Below are positions 17,335 through 25,560 of a stretch of 53,111 nucleotides of DNA, piece after piece (positions within the stretch are counted from its first letter, which is position 1; each line of letters opens with the position of its first letter). This DNA comes from Gemmatimonadota bacterium (GTDB lineage: Bacteria > Gemmatimonadota > Gemmatimonadetes > Palauibacterales > Palauibacteraceae), in contig JAJEEM010000011.1 of NCBI GenBank assembly GCA_022820995.1, forward strand, positions 1 to 53,111. The letters are read 5' to 3'. The notes below the pieces were generated by a model. It was not told the origin of the DNA and searched no databases. It was given only the letters and a program-made list of their open reading frames with translations. Made by a program: the position numbers and the translations under genes.

Positions 17335-17979
17335 TCAGCGGCCTCCGGCCTCGAGCTGTGGGATGTCGTCCTCCGCCTCCTCCTCCCGAGGGCCGAAGCG
17401 GACAAGGAGTCCGCCGATCACCGAGGTGAGGATCCAGCATAGCAAGGCCAACATGAACCCCTCGAACCCACCCCCGGCCGCGAAGATCAGTGTCGACACG
17501 AACCAGAGCGTGAAGTTCTGGAGCTGGAAGTCGAGCAGGCTGCCGCGCTTCATTGCCTGTACGGCGCGCAGTGTGAGGTAGACGACCGTGGCGCCGGCTC
17601 CCGCTATCGCAGTCGGTAGGGAGAGTGCAAAGAAGAGCCCGAAGGCCGCGCCGACCGCCCCGCCCGCGATGATGCGCCCGGGAGAGGGAGAGGCCGGGTT
17701 TCCGGCGCGCGCCCCGCCGAGAGCAGCCGGTGCAGGCTCCGGAGCCGGGACCGGCATCTGCTCCGCGACCAGTTCCGCGATCGCCGTTCGCGTCGCGCGC
17801 GGGTCGATCCCCGCCTCGCCGGCGATGCGCTCCAGCTCCTCGACGGTCATCGAATCGCCTCGGGCGTCGATCTCGGCCGCCCGCTTGAGGATCTGCGAGA
17901 CCTGCGAGGCGGTGAGCGTCGCGGGAGAACCGTGGGACGGGGACTCGTCGGGTGCGGGCGGCTCGGTCATGTCGCTCAC
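17335..17979 (-). CDS. Small membrane protein, paralog 1 of a tandem pair
   Basis: 214 residues from a GTG that overlaps the threonine-dehydratase stop (GTGA); an ATG three codons later is an alternative. The layout matches its neighbour at 16701-17330: a helical N-terminal domain (SQVSQILKRAAEIDARGD, EELERIAGEAGIDPRATRTA), a Pro/Ala-rich linker, and hydrophobic segments around the loop AVQAMKRGSLLDFQLQNF. The acidic tail is EEEAEDDIPQLEAGGR. The N-terminal domain and tail are far better conserved between the copies than the membrane segments, so those parts probably contact a shared partner. Function unknown. Confidence 0.75.
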   Translation of the reverse strand: MSDMTEPPAPDESPSHGSPATLTASQVSQILKRAAEIDARGDSMTVEELERIAGEAGIDPRATRTAIAELVAEQMPVPAPEPAPAALGGARAGNPASPSPGRIIAGGAVGAAFGLFFALSLPTAIAGAGATVVYLTLRAVQAMKRGSLLDFQLQNFTLWFVSTLIFAAGGGFEGFMLALLCWILTSVIGGLLVRFGPREEEAEDDIPQLEAGGR

Positions 17980-18926
17980 GGCACGCCTCCCGCGAGGATG
18001 GTGGCGAGGCTGGACGGATCCAGGTTCCCCCCGGACACGATGCAGACAATTTTGTCCCCCTTCACCGCGCCCGACAGAGCCGCCGCGACCGAGGAAGCGC
18101 CGGCCCCCTCGGACACCACGCGGTTCCGGGCCGTGAGCAGCCGGATTGCGTCGGCGGTGTCGCGGAGCGTGACTTCGGCCGAACCCGCCAGGAGATCCTC
18201 CGCCAGTTCCCACATGGCGGGTTCCACGTGCGGACCCCCGATTCCATCGACGAAAGAGGGCGTGTACGAGATCGAAACGGCGCGACCCGCGCGCAGCGAT
18301 TCCGCGAACGGGGCCTGGCCCGTCACCTCGGACGCGAAGACGGGCACGTTCGGCGCGACGGCCCCCATCCCCGCCGCGATCCCGCACGCGAGTCCGCCGC
18401 CTCCGAAGGGGACGATGACGGCGTCCACGTCGGGAAGATCCTCGATCAGTTCGAGGGCGATGGTTCCGTTCCCCACCATCACGTCGCGGTCCATGAAGGC
18501 GTGGACGAACCGCCCGTCCATTCCGTCGAAGCGCTGCGTGCGGAACACCTCGAACCAGGAGGCGACGGACGTCTTCACGGCCGTCGCGCCGAGCCGGGCG
18601 ATCGCGTCCAGCTTGAGCCGCGGCGCCGTCTCCGGGACGACGACCGAGCAGGGGACGCCGAGACGGCGCGCGTTCCAGGCGACGCCCTGCGCCATGTTCC
18701 CCGCGCTCGCCGTCCATACCCCCGCCGCCAGTTCCGCGGGCGGAATGAGGCCGATCGCGTTCGCCGACCCCCGGATCTTGAACGAGCCGATCGGCTGCAG
18801 GTTCTCGAGCTTGAGCCAGATCTCGGGCCCCTCGTCGACGCCGAGGCGGATGAGCGGCGAGCGGAGGGCCGCCGCGTAGACCCGTTCGCGCGCCGCCTCG
18901 ATCTCCGGCAGGCCGGGGGGCTTCAC
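17976..18926 (-). CDS. Threonine/serine dehydratase, short PLP form
   Basis: PLP fold-type II enzyme that deaminates threonine to 2-oxobutyrate (or serine to pyruvate). 316 residues, without the C-terminal ACT regulatory domain of biosynthetic IlvA. It is therefore of the catabolic or serine-racemase-like class. The PLP lysine is in PIGSFKIRGS, followed by ASAGNMAQGVA, where the family usually has SxGNHxQG; here Met replaces His. The phosphate-binding glycine loop is PFGGGGLACG and the C-terminal serine is in IVSGGN. The GTG overlaps the stop of the Cys/Met enzyme (GTGA). The pair could convert homoserine- or cystathionine-derived carbon to 2-oxobutyrate; this is inference. Confidence 0.9.
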   Translation of the reverse strand: MKPPGLPEIEAARERVYAAALRSPLIRLGVDEGPEIWLKLENLQPIGSFKIRGSANAIGLIPPAELAAGVWTASAGNMAQGVAWNARRLGVPCSVVVPETAPRLKLDAIARLGATAVKTSVASWFEVFRTQRFDGMDGRFVHAFMDRDVMVGNGTIALELIEDLPDVDAVIVPFGGGGLACGIAAGMGAVAPNVPVFASEVTGQAPFAESLRAGRAVSISYTPSFVDGIGGPHVEPAMWELAEDLLAGSAEVTLRDTADAIRLLTARNRVVSEGAGASSVAAALSGAVKGDKIVCIVSGGNLDPSSLATILAGGVP

Positions 18927-20116
18927 GCGGTGAGGCCGGCGACCGCCCGCGGCAGGCTCGCCAGCGCCCGGTCGAGGTCGGCCGCGAGATCCTCCGTCGC
19001 CTCCAGCCCGGTGGAGAAGCGGATGAGGGCGTCCCGGATGCCGGCCTTCGCCCGCTCCTCGGCGGACATCCCCGCGTGGACGGCGGCGGCGGGCCGCACG
19101 ACGAGCGACTCCGGCCCCCCGAGACTCGCCGCGACCATCGGGATCTCGAGCGCGGCGATGAACGCCTCCGCCGCGTCGACTCCGCCCTCGAGTTCGAACG
19201 ACATCATCCCGCCGAAACCGTCGAACAGGCGCGCGGCGCGCTCGTGCTGCGCATGGCTCGCCAGTCCCGGGTAGTGGACGACGGACACGGCGGGGTGCGC
19301 CTCGAGCCGCGCGGCGAGCCGCCCGGCCGACGCGTTCTGCTCGCGGACGCGCACGCCCAGCGTCTTCAGCCCCCGCTCGAGCAGGAACGCCGCGTGCGGG
19401 TCGAGGGAGCCGCCGAGATGGTCCTGCATGATTTTCACGCGGCGCACGAGATCCGCCGGCCCGGCCACGCTCCCCGCCACGATGTCGCTGTGGCCGTTCA
19501 TGTACTTCGTGCAACTCTCGAGGACGAGGTCGAAGCCGATCTCCGCCGGCCGGAAGTTGATGGGGCTCGCGAACGTGTTGTCGATCATCGTGACGAGCCC
19601 GTGCTCGCGCGCGAAAGCGACGACGGCCTCGAGATCCGCGACCTGCACGAGCGGATTCGTGAGCGTCTCCACGTACATCGCGCGCGTCGTCGGCGTCAGC
19701 GCGGCCGCCCAGCCCGATGGATCCTGCGGGTCGATCACCGTGTGCCCGATCCGGAAGCGCGGCAGGTCCTGCTGCAGAAAGGCGGCCGTGCCGCCGTACA
19801 GCGTGTCCTGCACGAGCACGTGGTCCCCCGACGAGAGCACCGCAAGCAGCGATCCGGAGATCGCCGCCATCCCGCTCGCGAGGGCGAGGGCCGCCTCCGT
19901 CCCCTCCAGCGCCGCGATGCGCTCCCCGAGCACGCGATGGTTCGGCGTCGTGCTGAGCCGGATGTACCCGATATCGTGGTAGTCCTCGCCGCGAAGCTCG
20001 TAGTTCGCCGTCTGGTAGATCGGCGTCACGACCGCCCCCTCCGGTCTCGGCTCCTGCTCGCCCGCGTGCACGGCGTCCGTCGAAGGCGCCCTCCCCGTCT
20101 TCTTCATCTTCTTCAT
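18923..20116 (-). CDS. Cys/Met-metabolism PLP enzyme (cystathionine gamma-synthase/lyase family)
   Basis: 397 residues. Fold-type I PLP enzyme. PLP lysine in ESCTKYMNGHSD, the cofactor Asp in MIDNTFASP and the tyrosine/arginine pair region YIRLSTTPNHRVLGERIAALEG. The active-site Tyr is in DTLYGGT, and the C-terminal arginine is in DALIRFSTGLE. Sequence alone does not separate cystathionine gamma-synthase, cystathionine gamma-lyase and methionine gamma-lyase. The coupled threonine dehydratase makes a transsulfuration or lyase role plausible. ATG 20116 has GGGAG 11 nt upstream; a GTG at 20134 extends the frame by six codons but lacks a ribosome site. Confidence 0.93.
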   Translation of the reverse strand: MKKMKKTGRAPSTDAVHAGEQEPRPEGAVVTPIYQTANYELRGEDYHDIGYIRLSTTPNHRVLGERIAALEGTEAALALASGMAAISGSLLAVLSSGDHVLVQDTLYGGTAAFLQQDLPRFRIGHTVIDPQDPSGWAAALTPTTRAMYVETLTNPLVQVADLEAVVAFAREHGLVTMIDNTFASPINFRPAEIGFDLVLESCTKYMNGHSDIVAGSVAGPADLVRRVKIMQDHLGGSLDPHAAFLLERGLKTLGVRVREQNASAGRLAARLEAHPAVSVVHYPGLASHAQHERAARLFDGFGGMMSFELEGGVDAAEAFIAALEIPMVAASLGGPESLVVRPAAAVHAGMSAEERAKAGIRDALIRFSTGLEATEDLAADLDRALASLPRAVAGLTA

Positions 20117-20166
20117 CGCGTCAGAATCTCCCACTGAGTTGTCAGTTCACCCACCGGGGGCTCCGG

Positions 20167-20186
20167 GACGTTCCCGCGGGAACGTC
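20167..20186. repeat. 20-bp perfect palindrome with core TTCCCGCGGGAA
   Basis: Perfect inverted repeat between the SnoaL-like gene stop and the start of the Cys/Met PLP gene, about 50 bp before that start. The 12-bp core (20171-20182) recurs at 36894-36905, there within an 18-bp palindrome inside tctB, and at 41707-41718 inside the DsbA-like gene. It could be an operator for the PLP operon, a weak transcription barrier or a dispersed palindrome. Confidence 0.6.
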
Positions 20187-20219
20187 GTCCCGCCGGGGGC
20201 GGCGCTTCGAGCCGGGGCG

Positions 20220-20699
20220 TCAGTCCCACATGACGCGGTGGATACGCCACCCGGTTTCGAGCCGCTTCCACACCTCGAGAAACTTGCCGTCGAGTTCGAC
20301 ATCGTCCGGGCCGCGCACGCGGTACGTCCCGTTCGCGAACGCCAGGTCCCCGTCCACCTCGAGGTCCTCGATCGTGAACCGGGCCTCGCGCAGCGGAACG
20401 GAACCGGCCAGCGCCCGCTCGATCGCCTCGTGCCCCCGCACCGCCGGCTCTCCGGAGGGCAGCCGCACCGCGTCCGGCGTGAAGACGTCGGCGACGGCCT
20501 CGCCCGGCGCCCCCGCGATCAGCGACGCCTCCCAGCGCCGCGTGACGCGCTCGATCTCCGCCCGCACCGCCTCGACGGCGACCGCTCCCCCGCCCTCCCC
20601 CACGTCCGGCGTCCGGCCGCCGCACGCCGCCGCCGCGAGCAGGCCGCACGCCGCAAGGACGAACCGGAACGTTCCTCTTGCGGGCCGTGTTCTTTTCAT
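20220..20699 (-). CDS. SnoaL/NTF2-like lipoprotein
   Basis: 159 residues. Lipoprotein signal ending LLAAAACGG. The mature domain is an NTF2-like cone fold of the DUF4440/SnoaL_3 kind. Its markers are a helix with VTRRWEASLIAG, then DVFTPDAVRLPSGEPAVRGHEAIERAL, TIEDLEVDGDLAFANGTYRV, and FLEVWKRLETGWRIHRVMWD at the C-terminus. Such domains bind small hydrophobic ligands or act as isomerase-like enzymes; no specific reaction can be assigned. The gene is divergent from the DUF2911 gene. It appears to lack a ribosome site, with a -10-like element only 8 nt before the ATG. Confidence 0.8.
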   Translation of the reverse strand: MKRTRPARGTFRFVLAACGLLAAAACGGRTPDVGEGGGAVAVEAVRAEIERVTRRWEASLIAGAPGEAVADVFTPDAVRLPSGEPAVRGHEAIERALAGSVPLREARFTIEDLEVDGDLAFANGTYRVRGPDDVELDGKFLEVWKRLETGWRIHRVMWD

Positions 20700-20703
20700 G
20701 GGT

Positions 20704-20716
20704 CGATATTGTATCG
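20704..20716 (-). promoter_or_regulatory. Possible promoter -10 (TACAAT) inside a small palindrome, leaderless start
   Basis: On the minus strand, TACAAT (20713-20708) ends 8 nt before the ATG at 20699. It overlaps the inverted repeat CGATA-TTG-TATCG. The spacing would put transcription initiation at or next to the ATG, giving a leaderless message. No convincing -35 is seen in the GC-rich upstream sequence. The palindrome could be an operator blocking the -10. Confidence 0.35.
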
Positions 20717-20848
20717 GAGGCCGCGTGCCGCGGCGACGCACCCGGCTTTCGGGTTCGCGCGCGCCACCGTAGGATGCCCGGCCCGCTTCGGGATTGTTCG
20801 CGCATCGCCGGCCGGCGATGCCGCGCTTGAACCTGCTTGGAGGTACGA

Positions 20849-21481
20849 ATGAAGAAGATGTTCCGCGCCGTCCCCTGTTTCGCCCTTGCCCTCGGCGCTG
20901 CCCTCGCCTTCGCCGCGCCCGCGGACGCCCAGGACCGGCGCATGAGCCCGCGCGGAGAGGCCGCAACCCAGGTCGGCGGCTCGTTCAACGACGAGGGCGG
21001 CTACGAGGGCGGCTCCTGGGTCGTCGTGACCTACGGCCGTCCCATCCTCCGCGGCCGCGACCTGTTCGGCTCGGGCGATGAATACGGGCAGCAGTTCCTC
21101 CGCGGCGCCCCGCTGTGGCGCGTCGGCGCGGACCAGTCCACGCGCTTCATGACCGAGACCGATCTCATGTTCGGCGGTGAGCGCCTGCCGGCCGGCGAGT
21201 ACAGCGTGTTCGCGGAACTCTCCGAGGACGAATGGACGCTGGTCTTCTCGAACTGGGGCGCGAAGGACAACTTCCGCGAGGAGAACGACGACGCGCTCTG
21301 GGGGTCCTACGGCTACACGCCCGACCGCGACGTCCTGCGCACGACGATGGACGTGGACACGATCATGATGTCCGCCGACCAGCTCACGATCTCGTTCATG
21401 GACATGACGCAGGAGGGCGGCGTGTTCACGATCTGGTGGGACGACCAGGTCGCCACCGTCCCCTTCCAGGTCGCCCGCTAA
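20849..21481 (+). CDS. Secreted DUF2911-family protein
   Basis: 210 residues from ATG 20849, with GGAGG six bases upstream; a TTG four codons earlier overlaps that site and is rejected. Signal peptide cleaved after ADAQ. The DUF2911 pattern is clear: VVVTYGRPILRGRDLFG, APLWRVGADQSTRFMTETDLMFGGERLPAGEYSVF, then WTLVFSNWGAK. The family is beta-rich, secreted and of unknown function, and is common in Bacteroidota and Gemmatimonadota. It stands alone, divergent from the SnoaL-like gene and convergent with the AAA ATPase. Confidence 0.9.
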   Translation: MKKMFRAVPCFALALGAALAFAAPADAQDRRMSPRGEAATQVGGSFNDEGGYEGGSWVVVTYGRPILRGRDLFGSGDEYGQQFLRGAPLWRVGADQSTRFMTETDLMFGGERLPAGEYSVFAELSEDEWTLVFSNWGAKDNFREENDDALWGSYGYTPDRDVLRTTMDVDTIMMSADQLTISFMDMTQEGGVFTIWWDDQVATVPFQVAR

Positions 21482-21511
21482 CGCAGCGCTGGCGCAGCGC
21501 TAACGCAGCGA
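21482..21511. repeat. Short direct/inverted repeats between convergent genes
   Basis: Three closely spaced copies of a GCAGCG element, two of them extended to the palindromic GCGCT form. They lie between the DUF2911 stop and the ATPase stop and cover the ATPase terminal codons. They could form hairpins that end transcription from both sides, but no T-tract follows. Confidence 0.3.
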
Positions 21512-22657
21512 GATGTCGCCGATCCGCTTCAGCGGCAGGGCGGTAATGGTGTCGGTCAGCGGATACTCGACATCCCCCGGGTAGACGACCCATAGACGTT
21601 CGAGGCTCAGGTCCCGGATCACGACGTGCATCGACTTCGTGGTCCGGGGCGCCTCCGTGCACTTGAACTCGAAGCCCCAGCGCCGTCCGCGCCGCAGGAG
21701 CAGAAGGTCCAGTTCCGCCCCACGCTGGGTTCCGTAGAAGTAGGCCTCCCGCTCTCCGTGCTCGAGGAGCGTCTGCTCGAGGGCGAACCCCTCCCAACTG
21801 GCGCCGTAGCGGGGATTCACGGACAACTCGGTCATCTCCTCGATCCCCAGCAGGGAATGCAGGATGCCGGTGTCGCGGATGAAGACCTTCGGCGATTTCA
21901 CGAGCCGCTTGCCCAGATTCTCGAACCACGGCGGCAGTTGGCGGATCATGAACGAACCCGACAGCAGGTCGCGGTAGTTCCTCACGGCGGTCACGCTCGC
22001 GTCCATGGAGCGTCCCAGTTCGGCCGCATTCCAGGTCTGCCCGTGATAGTGCGCCAGCATCCTCCAGAAGCGGCCCAGCGCCGCGGACGACACCCGTGAG
22101 CCCAGCCCCGGAATGTCCTGTTCGAGGAAGGTGCGCGTGAAGGACTCCATCCAGCGGGACCACGCCCCGCTCGAGGGGGCCAGGTACGCCCGTGGAAAAC
22201 CGCCCCTCATCCACAGCCGATCCTGATTCTCCGGTCCGGCTTCGGCGAGGGAGAAGCCACCCACATCCACGAACTGGACGCGGCCCGCCAGGGTCTCGGA
22301 GACCCCCTCGATCAGGTCCAGCGAAGCGCTGCCCAGGACGAGGAACACGGCCTTGCGGTCGCGGGCGTCGCAGACGGGCCGAAGGACTTCGAAGAGTTCC
22401 GGCATGCGCTGGATTTCGTCGATGACGACGAGGCCTTCCGCGTTGCGGAGCAGCATTTCGGGCGTCGCCGACAAAGCCGCCCTCTCGCCCCGCTTCTCCA
22501 GGTCGAAGATGACGGCGGACTCCGCGGCGGACACGACCTGCTCGGCCAGGGTCGTCTTCCCGACCTGGCGCGCGCCCAGGAGAGCCACCACCGGAGCCTC
22601 GGACAACCCTCGCCGGATCGCGCCCATGAGACGGGGTCTCGGTATAGATTGTTGCAT
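21500..22657 (-). CDS. AAA ATPase with DUF4143 C-terminal domain
   Basis: 385 residues. N-terminal AAA_14 ATPase: Walker A GARQVGKTT, Walker B LVVIDEIQRMP, sensor-like LVLGSASLDL. The C-terminal DUF4143 (nuclease-like fold) region contains NYRDLLSGSFMIRQLPPW, KVFIRDTGILHSLLGI and the PD-(D/E)xK-like strand GAELDLLLLRRGRRWGFEFKCTEAP. Members are common in mobile or defence-like settings, but their role is mostly unknown. The ATG at 22657 is chosen because GGAG lies 6 nt upstream; an ATG at 22687 has no ribosome site. The start sits inside a 16-bp inverted repeat. Confidence 0.9.
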   Translation of the reverse strand: MQQSIPRPRLMGAIRRGLSEAPVVALLGARQVGKTTLAEQVVSAAESAVIFDLEKRGERAALSATPEMLLRNAEGLVVIDEIQRMPELFEVLRPVCDARDRKAVFLVLGSASLDLIEGVSETLAGRVQFVDVGGFSLAEAGPENQDRLWMRGGFPRAYLAPSSGAWSRWMESFTRTFLEQDIPGLGSRVSSAALGRFWRMLAHYHGQTWNAAELGRSMDASVTAVRNYRDLLSGSFMIRQLPPWFENLGKRLVKSPKVFIRDTGILHSLLGIEEMTELSVNPRYGASWEGFALEQTLLEHGEREAYFYGTQRGAELDLLLLRRGRRWGFEFKCTEAPRTTKSMHVVIRDLSLERLWVVYPGDVEYPLTDTITALPLKRIGDISLR

Positions 22658-22690
22658 ATCGTACTCCAGAGGTTCGATATTCAACAATCT
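22646..22690 (-). promoter_or_regulatory. Large inverted repeat covering the start of the AAA ATPase gene
   Basis: Two 16-bp arms (22646-22661 and 22675-22690) pair with a single mismatch around a 13-nt spacer. On the minus strand the spacer holds the GGAG ribosome site, and the downstream arm contains the ATG and first codons. In RNA this gives a hairpin with the ribosome site in the loop and the start codon in the stem. In DNA it is a palindromic operator. Either would give autoregulation of the ATPase. The arms are AT-richer than the surroundings. Confidence 0.6.
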
Positions 22691-22764
22691 TCAGGATAGG
22701 GAGATCAAACCCTCCTGTCCAGCGGACGCCGCCGTGAGTCTCGGCTCAGGGCTCCGTTCCCGCC

Positions 22765-22820
22765 GCCGGTCAGGAGGTCTACTGGCCGGTCAGGAGGTCT
22801 ACTGGCCCGGTCAGGACGTC
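22765..22820. repeat. Tandem 20-bp repeat at the end of the S9 peptidase gene
   Basis: Two identical 20-bp units (22765-22784 and 22785-22804) plus a diverged partial third (22805-22820). The third contains the last codons and stop of the S9 peptidase gene. The units probably arose by duplication of the gene's own 3-prime end. No coding consequence is visible. Confidence 0.75.
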
Positions 22821-24907
22821 GTGGCGGCGTAGCGGCGGAACCACTCCAGGGTCGACAGCATCTTCCCGATGTGATGGCTCGGGCGGCGTCGGATGCCGTG
22901 CGGCTCGCCGGGGAAGCGCACGAGCGACGTCTCCACCCCAAGCAGCTTGAGCGCCTTGAAGTACTGCTCGGATTCGGACATCGGCGTGCGCCAGTCCTCC
23001 TCGCCCGTCACGATCCGGGTCGGCGTCGTCACGTTCTCGACCACGCTCAGGAGCGAGCGCGACTCGTAGTGCTCCACGTGGTCCCACGGGTATCCGGGGA
23101 ACCAGTAGTTCACGCCGTAGGCCGCCATGTCCGCCGTGAGCACGAAGCTGTACCAGTTGATGACGGGATACCACGACACCGCGGCGCGGAACCGGTCCGT
23201 CCGGCCCACGAGCCAGGCCGTGAGGACGCCGCCTCCGCTCCCGCCCACGACGTAGAGCTGCTCGGGGTCCACGTAGCCGCGGTCGATGACGGCGTCCACC
23301 CCCGAGACGAGGTCATGGAAGTCGTCGCCGGGGTAGGCGTGGTGGATCAGGTTCCCGAACTCCTCGCCGTAGCTCGTGCTCCCGCGCGGGTTCGTGTAGA
23401 GGACGACGTAGCCCTGCGCCGCCATGAGCTGCTTCTCGAGGTCGAAGCGCGCGCCGTAGTTCGAGAACGGTCCCCCGTGTATCTCGAGGATGAGAGGATA
23501 TTCGCGGGACGGGTCGAAGCCGGGCGGCTTGATGATCCAGCCGTGGATCGGACGCCCGTCGTGCGAGGACTCGTACCAGATCTCCTCGACCTCGCCGATC
23601 TCGCGCTTGGCCATCAGGTCGTCGTTGATGCCCGTGAGCACGCGGACATCGCTCCCGGGGCGGCCCGTCGCGACCTCGGAAAGCACGGCCGGCGTCGTGT
23701 AGTTCATCGCGAAGCTGCCGTCGTCGGCCACGGAGTACGTCGCTCCGGCGTAGGCGCGGCCTACCCCGCCGACGTTCTCGGTCAGCACCCGGTGGCCGCT
23801 CCCGTCGTCGTCGAGGCCGAAGAGGGCGAGCTTCGTCATCCCTTCGTCATCGTACAGGGCGTACAGGCCCGATCCGTCGGGAGTCCACGTGGCCCCGTAG
23901 ACCTCGCGGTCGAGTCCCTCCGAGAGCGAACGCGGGTCGCTCCCGTCGCGGTTCATCACGTAGAGCCGCGTGAGCTGGTAGCCCTGGAAGCGGTCGTCCA
24001 TGCCGAAGTAGGCGATGTGGCGGCCGTCCGGAGAGACGATCGGCCCGTCGTCCGGCCCCCGGCGATCCGTGAGCTGCGTCGCCGTGCCGTCGGCCACGGA
24101 GACCTCGAACACCTCCGTGTCCGCCACGAACACGCTCTCCGTGTCGCCCCCGCGGGGGTCGCGGGACATGACGAGGCCCGAGCCGTCCGGCGTCCACGAG
24201 AAGTGCGTCCCGCCGATTCCGTTGCCGGCCCAGTGGTTGTCGCCGCTCGTGATCTGGCGCGCCGTTCCGCCCTCGGACGGGACGACGAAGACGTGCACGA
24301 ACCCGTGCGGGAGATCGCCCAACTGGTCGAAGCGGTACACGAGCCGCTCGACGACCTGCGCGGGCTCGGCCCACTCCGCCCCTTCCGGCGGCGTCGGCAT
24401 CCCCCCGATCGTCGGCGCCGGCTCCGGCACCAGCTTGCCGAAGGCGATCCGCGTCCCATCGGGCGACCATTCGAAGGACCGCGGCGGCTCCGTCACGCTC
24501 GTGACGACCGAGGTCTCACCCGAATCCATCCAGCGGACGTGGATCTGCGCGTCCCCGCTCCGGTTCGAGATGAAGGCGAGCCGCGTGCCGTCCGGCGACC
24601 AGCGCGGCGAACTGTCGTTGAAGTCCGCCGTCGTGAGCGGCCGGTGGTCCGAGCCGTCGGAGCCAACGATCCAGAGGTTCGAGAAGCGGCTGTCCGTCAT
24701 GATGTCCGCCCGCTGGCGGACGTAGACGATCCGGCGCCCGTCCGGAGAGATCTGCGGATCCCCCGCGATCTCGACCTCGAAGATGTCCTCCATGCGAAGC
24801 GGCCCGGACTCGGCCCCCGCCTGCCCCACGGCGGGTTCGGCGAGGCACAGGAGGGCGACGGCAAACAAGGGACCGGCGATTCGGATACGGCTGCGCGACG
24901 CGGTCAT
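22811..24907 (-). CDS. Secreted S9-family prolyl-oligopeptidase-like serine peptidase
   Basis: 698 residues. Signal peptide cleaved near AVGQ. The first two thirds form a beta-propeller with TolB/PD40-type repeats (QISPDGRRIVYVRQ, PRWSPDGTRLAFIS, FEWSPDGTRIAFGK, IVSPDGRHIAYFG). The C-terminal alpha/beta-hydrolase domain carries the triad Ser557 (VVGGSGGG), Asp638 (GEEDWRTP) and His670 (EPHGIRR). The propeller gates access to the active site, so substrates are short peptides, often with dipeptidyl or acylaminoacyl specificity. It is divergent from the small lipoprotein gene at 25114 and fits the peptide-scavenging theme of the region. Confidence 0.94.
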   Translation of the reverse strand: MTASRSRIRIAGPLFAVALLCLAEPAVGQAGAESGPLRMEDIFEVEIAGDPQISPDGRRIVYVRQRADIMTDSRFSNLWIVGSDGSDHRPLTTADFNDSSPRWSPDGTRLAFISNRSGDAQIHVRWMDSGETSVVTSVTEPPRSFEWSPDGTRIAFGKLVPEPAPTIGGMPTPPEGAEWAEPAQVVERLVYRFDQLGDLPHGFVHVFVVPSEGGTARQITSGDNHWAGNGIGGTHFSWTPDGSGLVMSRDPRGGDTESVFVADTEVFEVSVADGTATQLTDRRGPDDGPIVSPDGRHIAYFGMDDRFQGYQLTRLYVMNRDGSDPRSLSEGLDREVYGATWTPDGSGLYALYDDEGMTKLALFGLDDDGSGHRVLTENVGGVGRAYAGATYSVADDGSFAMNYTTPAVLSEVATGRPGSDVRVLTGINDDLMAKREIGEVEEIWYESSHDGRPIHGWIIKPPGFDPSREYPLILEIHGGPFSNYGARFDLEKQLMAAQGYVVLYTNPRGSTSYGEEFGNLIHHAYPGDDFHDLVSGVDAVIDRGYVDPEQLYVVGGSGGGVLTAWLVGRTDRFRAAVSWYPVINWYSFVLTADMAAYGVNYWFPGYPWDHVEHYESRSLLSVVENVTTPTRIVTGEEDWRTPMSESEQYFKALKLLGVETSLVRFPGEPHGIRRRPSHHIGKMLSTLEWFRRYAATTS

Positions 24908-25113
24908 TCGACACTCTCCGCGGATGGGATGCAGTCGGAAGAGAACCTCTGGATCATAGCCGGGAACGGCCGCATCGGAACAGCGTTACTTCATCGCCGG
25001 ATGTGACCCGAAGTTGGCATGTACAGTCCTAGATGGAGCCCTGTGTGAATCGGCACCCTGCCGATCCAGGCCAACGTGCGTCTTCCAAACCGAATCCGAG
25101 GGGAGAAGAACCG

Positions 25114-25539
25114 ATGAAGCTCCGGCACATGGTGTTCGTTGGTGCGTTGCTGACGGGTTGCGGATCGGAACCGCCGGCGGAACCCGAGATACCACCGCCT
25201 ACCGCCGCCGGATTGTGGCTGAAGGCGGAGGCCAACTCGGGTTTCTTCGTACAACTGGATCATGAGCGATTTGAAGCGCGAACCGAACAGCTGACAGGGA
25301 ATTGGATGGTTCTGGTGGGCACGGAGCTGGAATCGCAAGGCACCGTGAGTCTCGGTCTGTTCGACCACCCGGAGATCTCGTTCACCCTGGAACGACCGCA
25401 TCAGCATCCGCAAGGTCAGCGGGCGGAACCACGACGGTTCGAGGGTCGGATAAGCGGTCGAACCATGAGCGGCACGCTCACCGGCGAGGACTCGGGGACC
25501 GTAACGCCGATCACGCTGGAGCAAGTCGTTCGACGATGA
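25114..25539 (+). CDS. Small lipoprotein of unknown function
   Basis: 141 residues from ATG 25114, preceded by GGGGAGAAG. The signal is very short: MKLRHMVFVGALLTGC, with the lipobox Cys at residue 16. The mature part is a small beta-rich domain with a G-LW opening (TAAGLWLKAEANSGFFVQL) and repeating short strands up to FEGRISGRTMSGTLTGEDSGTVTPITLEQV. This recalls lipocalin-like or small beta-sandwich domains in which each strand reports on a test quantity. No family was recognised. It is followed 22 nt later by a strong terminator hairpin. Confidence 0.7.
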   Translation: MKLRHMVFVGALLTGCGSEPPAEPEIPPPTAAGLWLKAEANSGFFVQLDHERFEARTEQLTGNWMVLVGTELESQGTVSLGLFDHPEISFTLERPHQHPQGQRAEPRRFEGRISGRTMSGTLTGEDSGTVTPITLEQVVRR

Positions 25540-25560
25540 TTCGGTTTCGTTGACAAAGAA

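Noticed and set aside
22765..22820. Possible CRISPR array
   Set aside because: The repeats are directly adjacent with no unique spacers, so this is a simple tandem repeat.
22871..25006. Plus-strand open frame of 711 codons
   Set aside because: Antisense to the S9 peptidase, whose propeller and catalytic triad are certain; high GC lowers stop-codon frequency on both strands.
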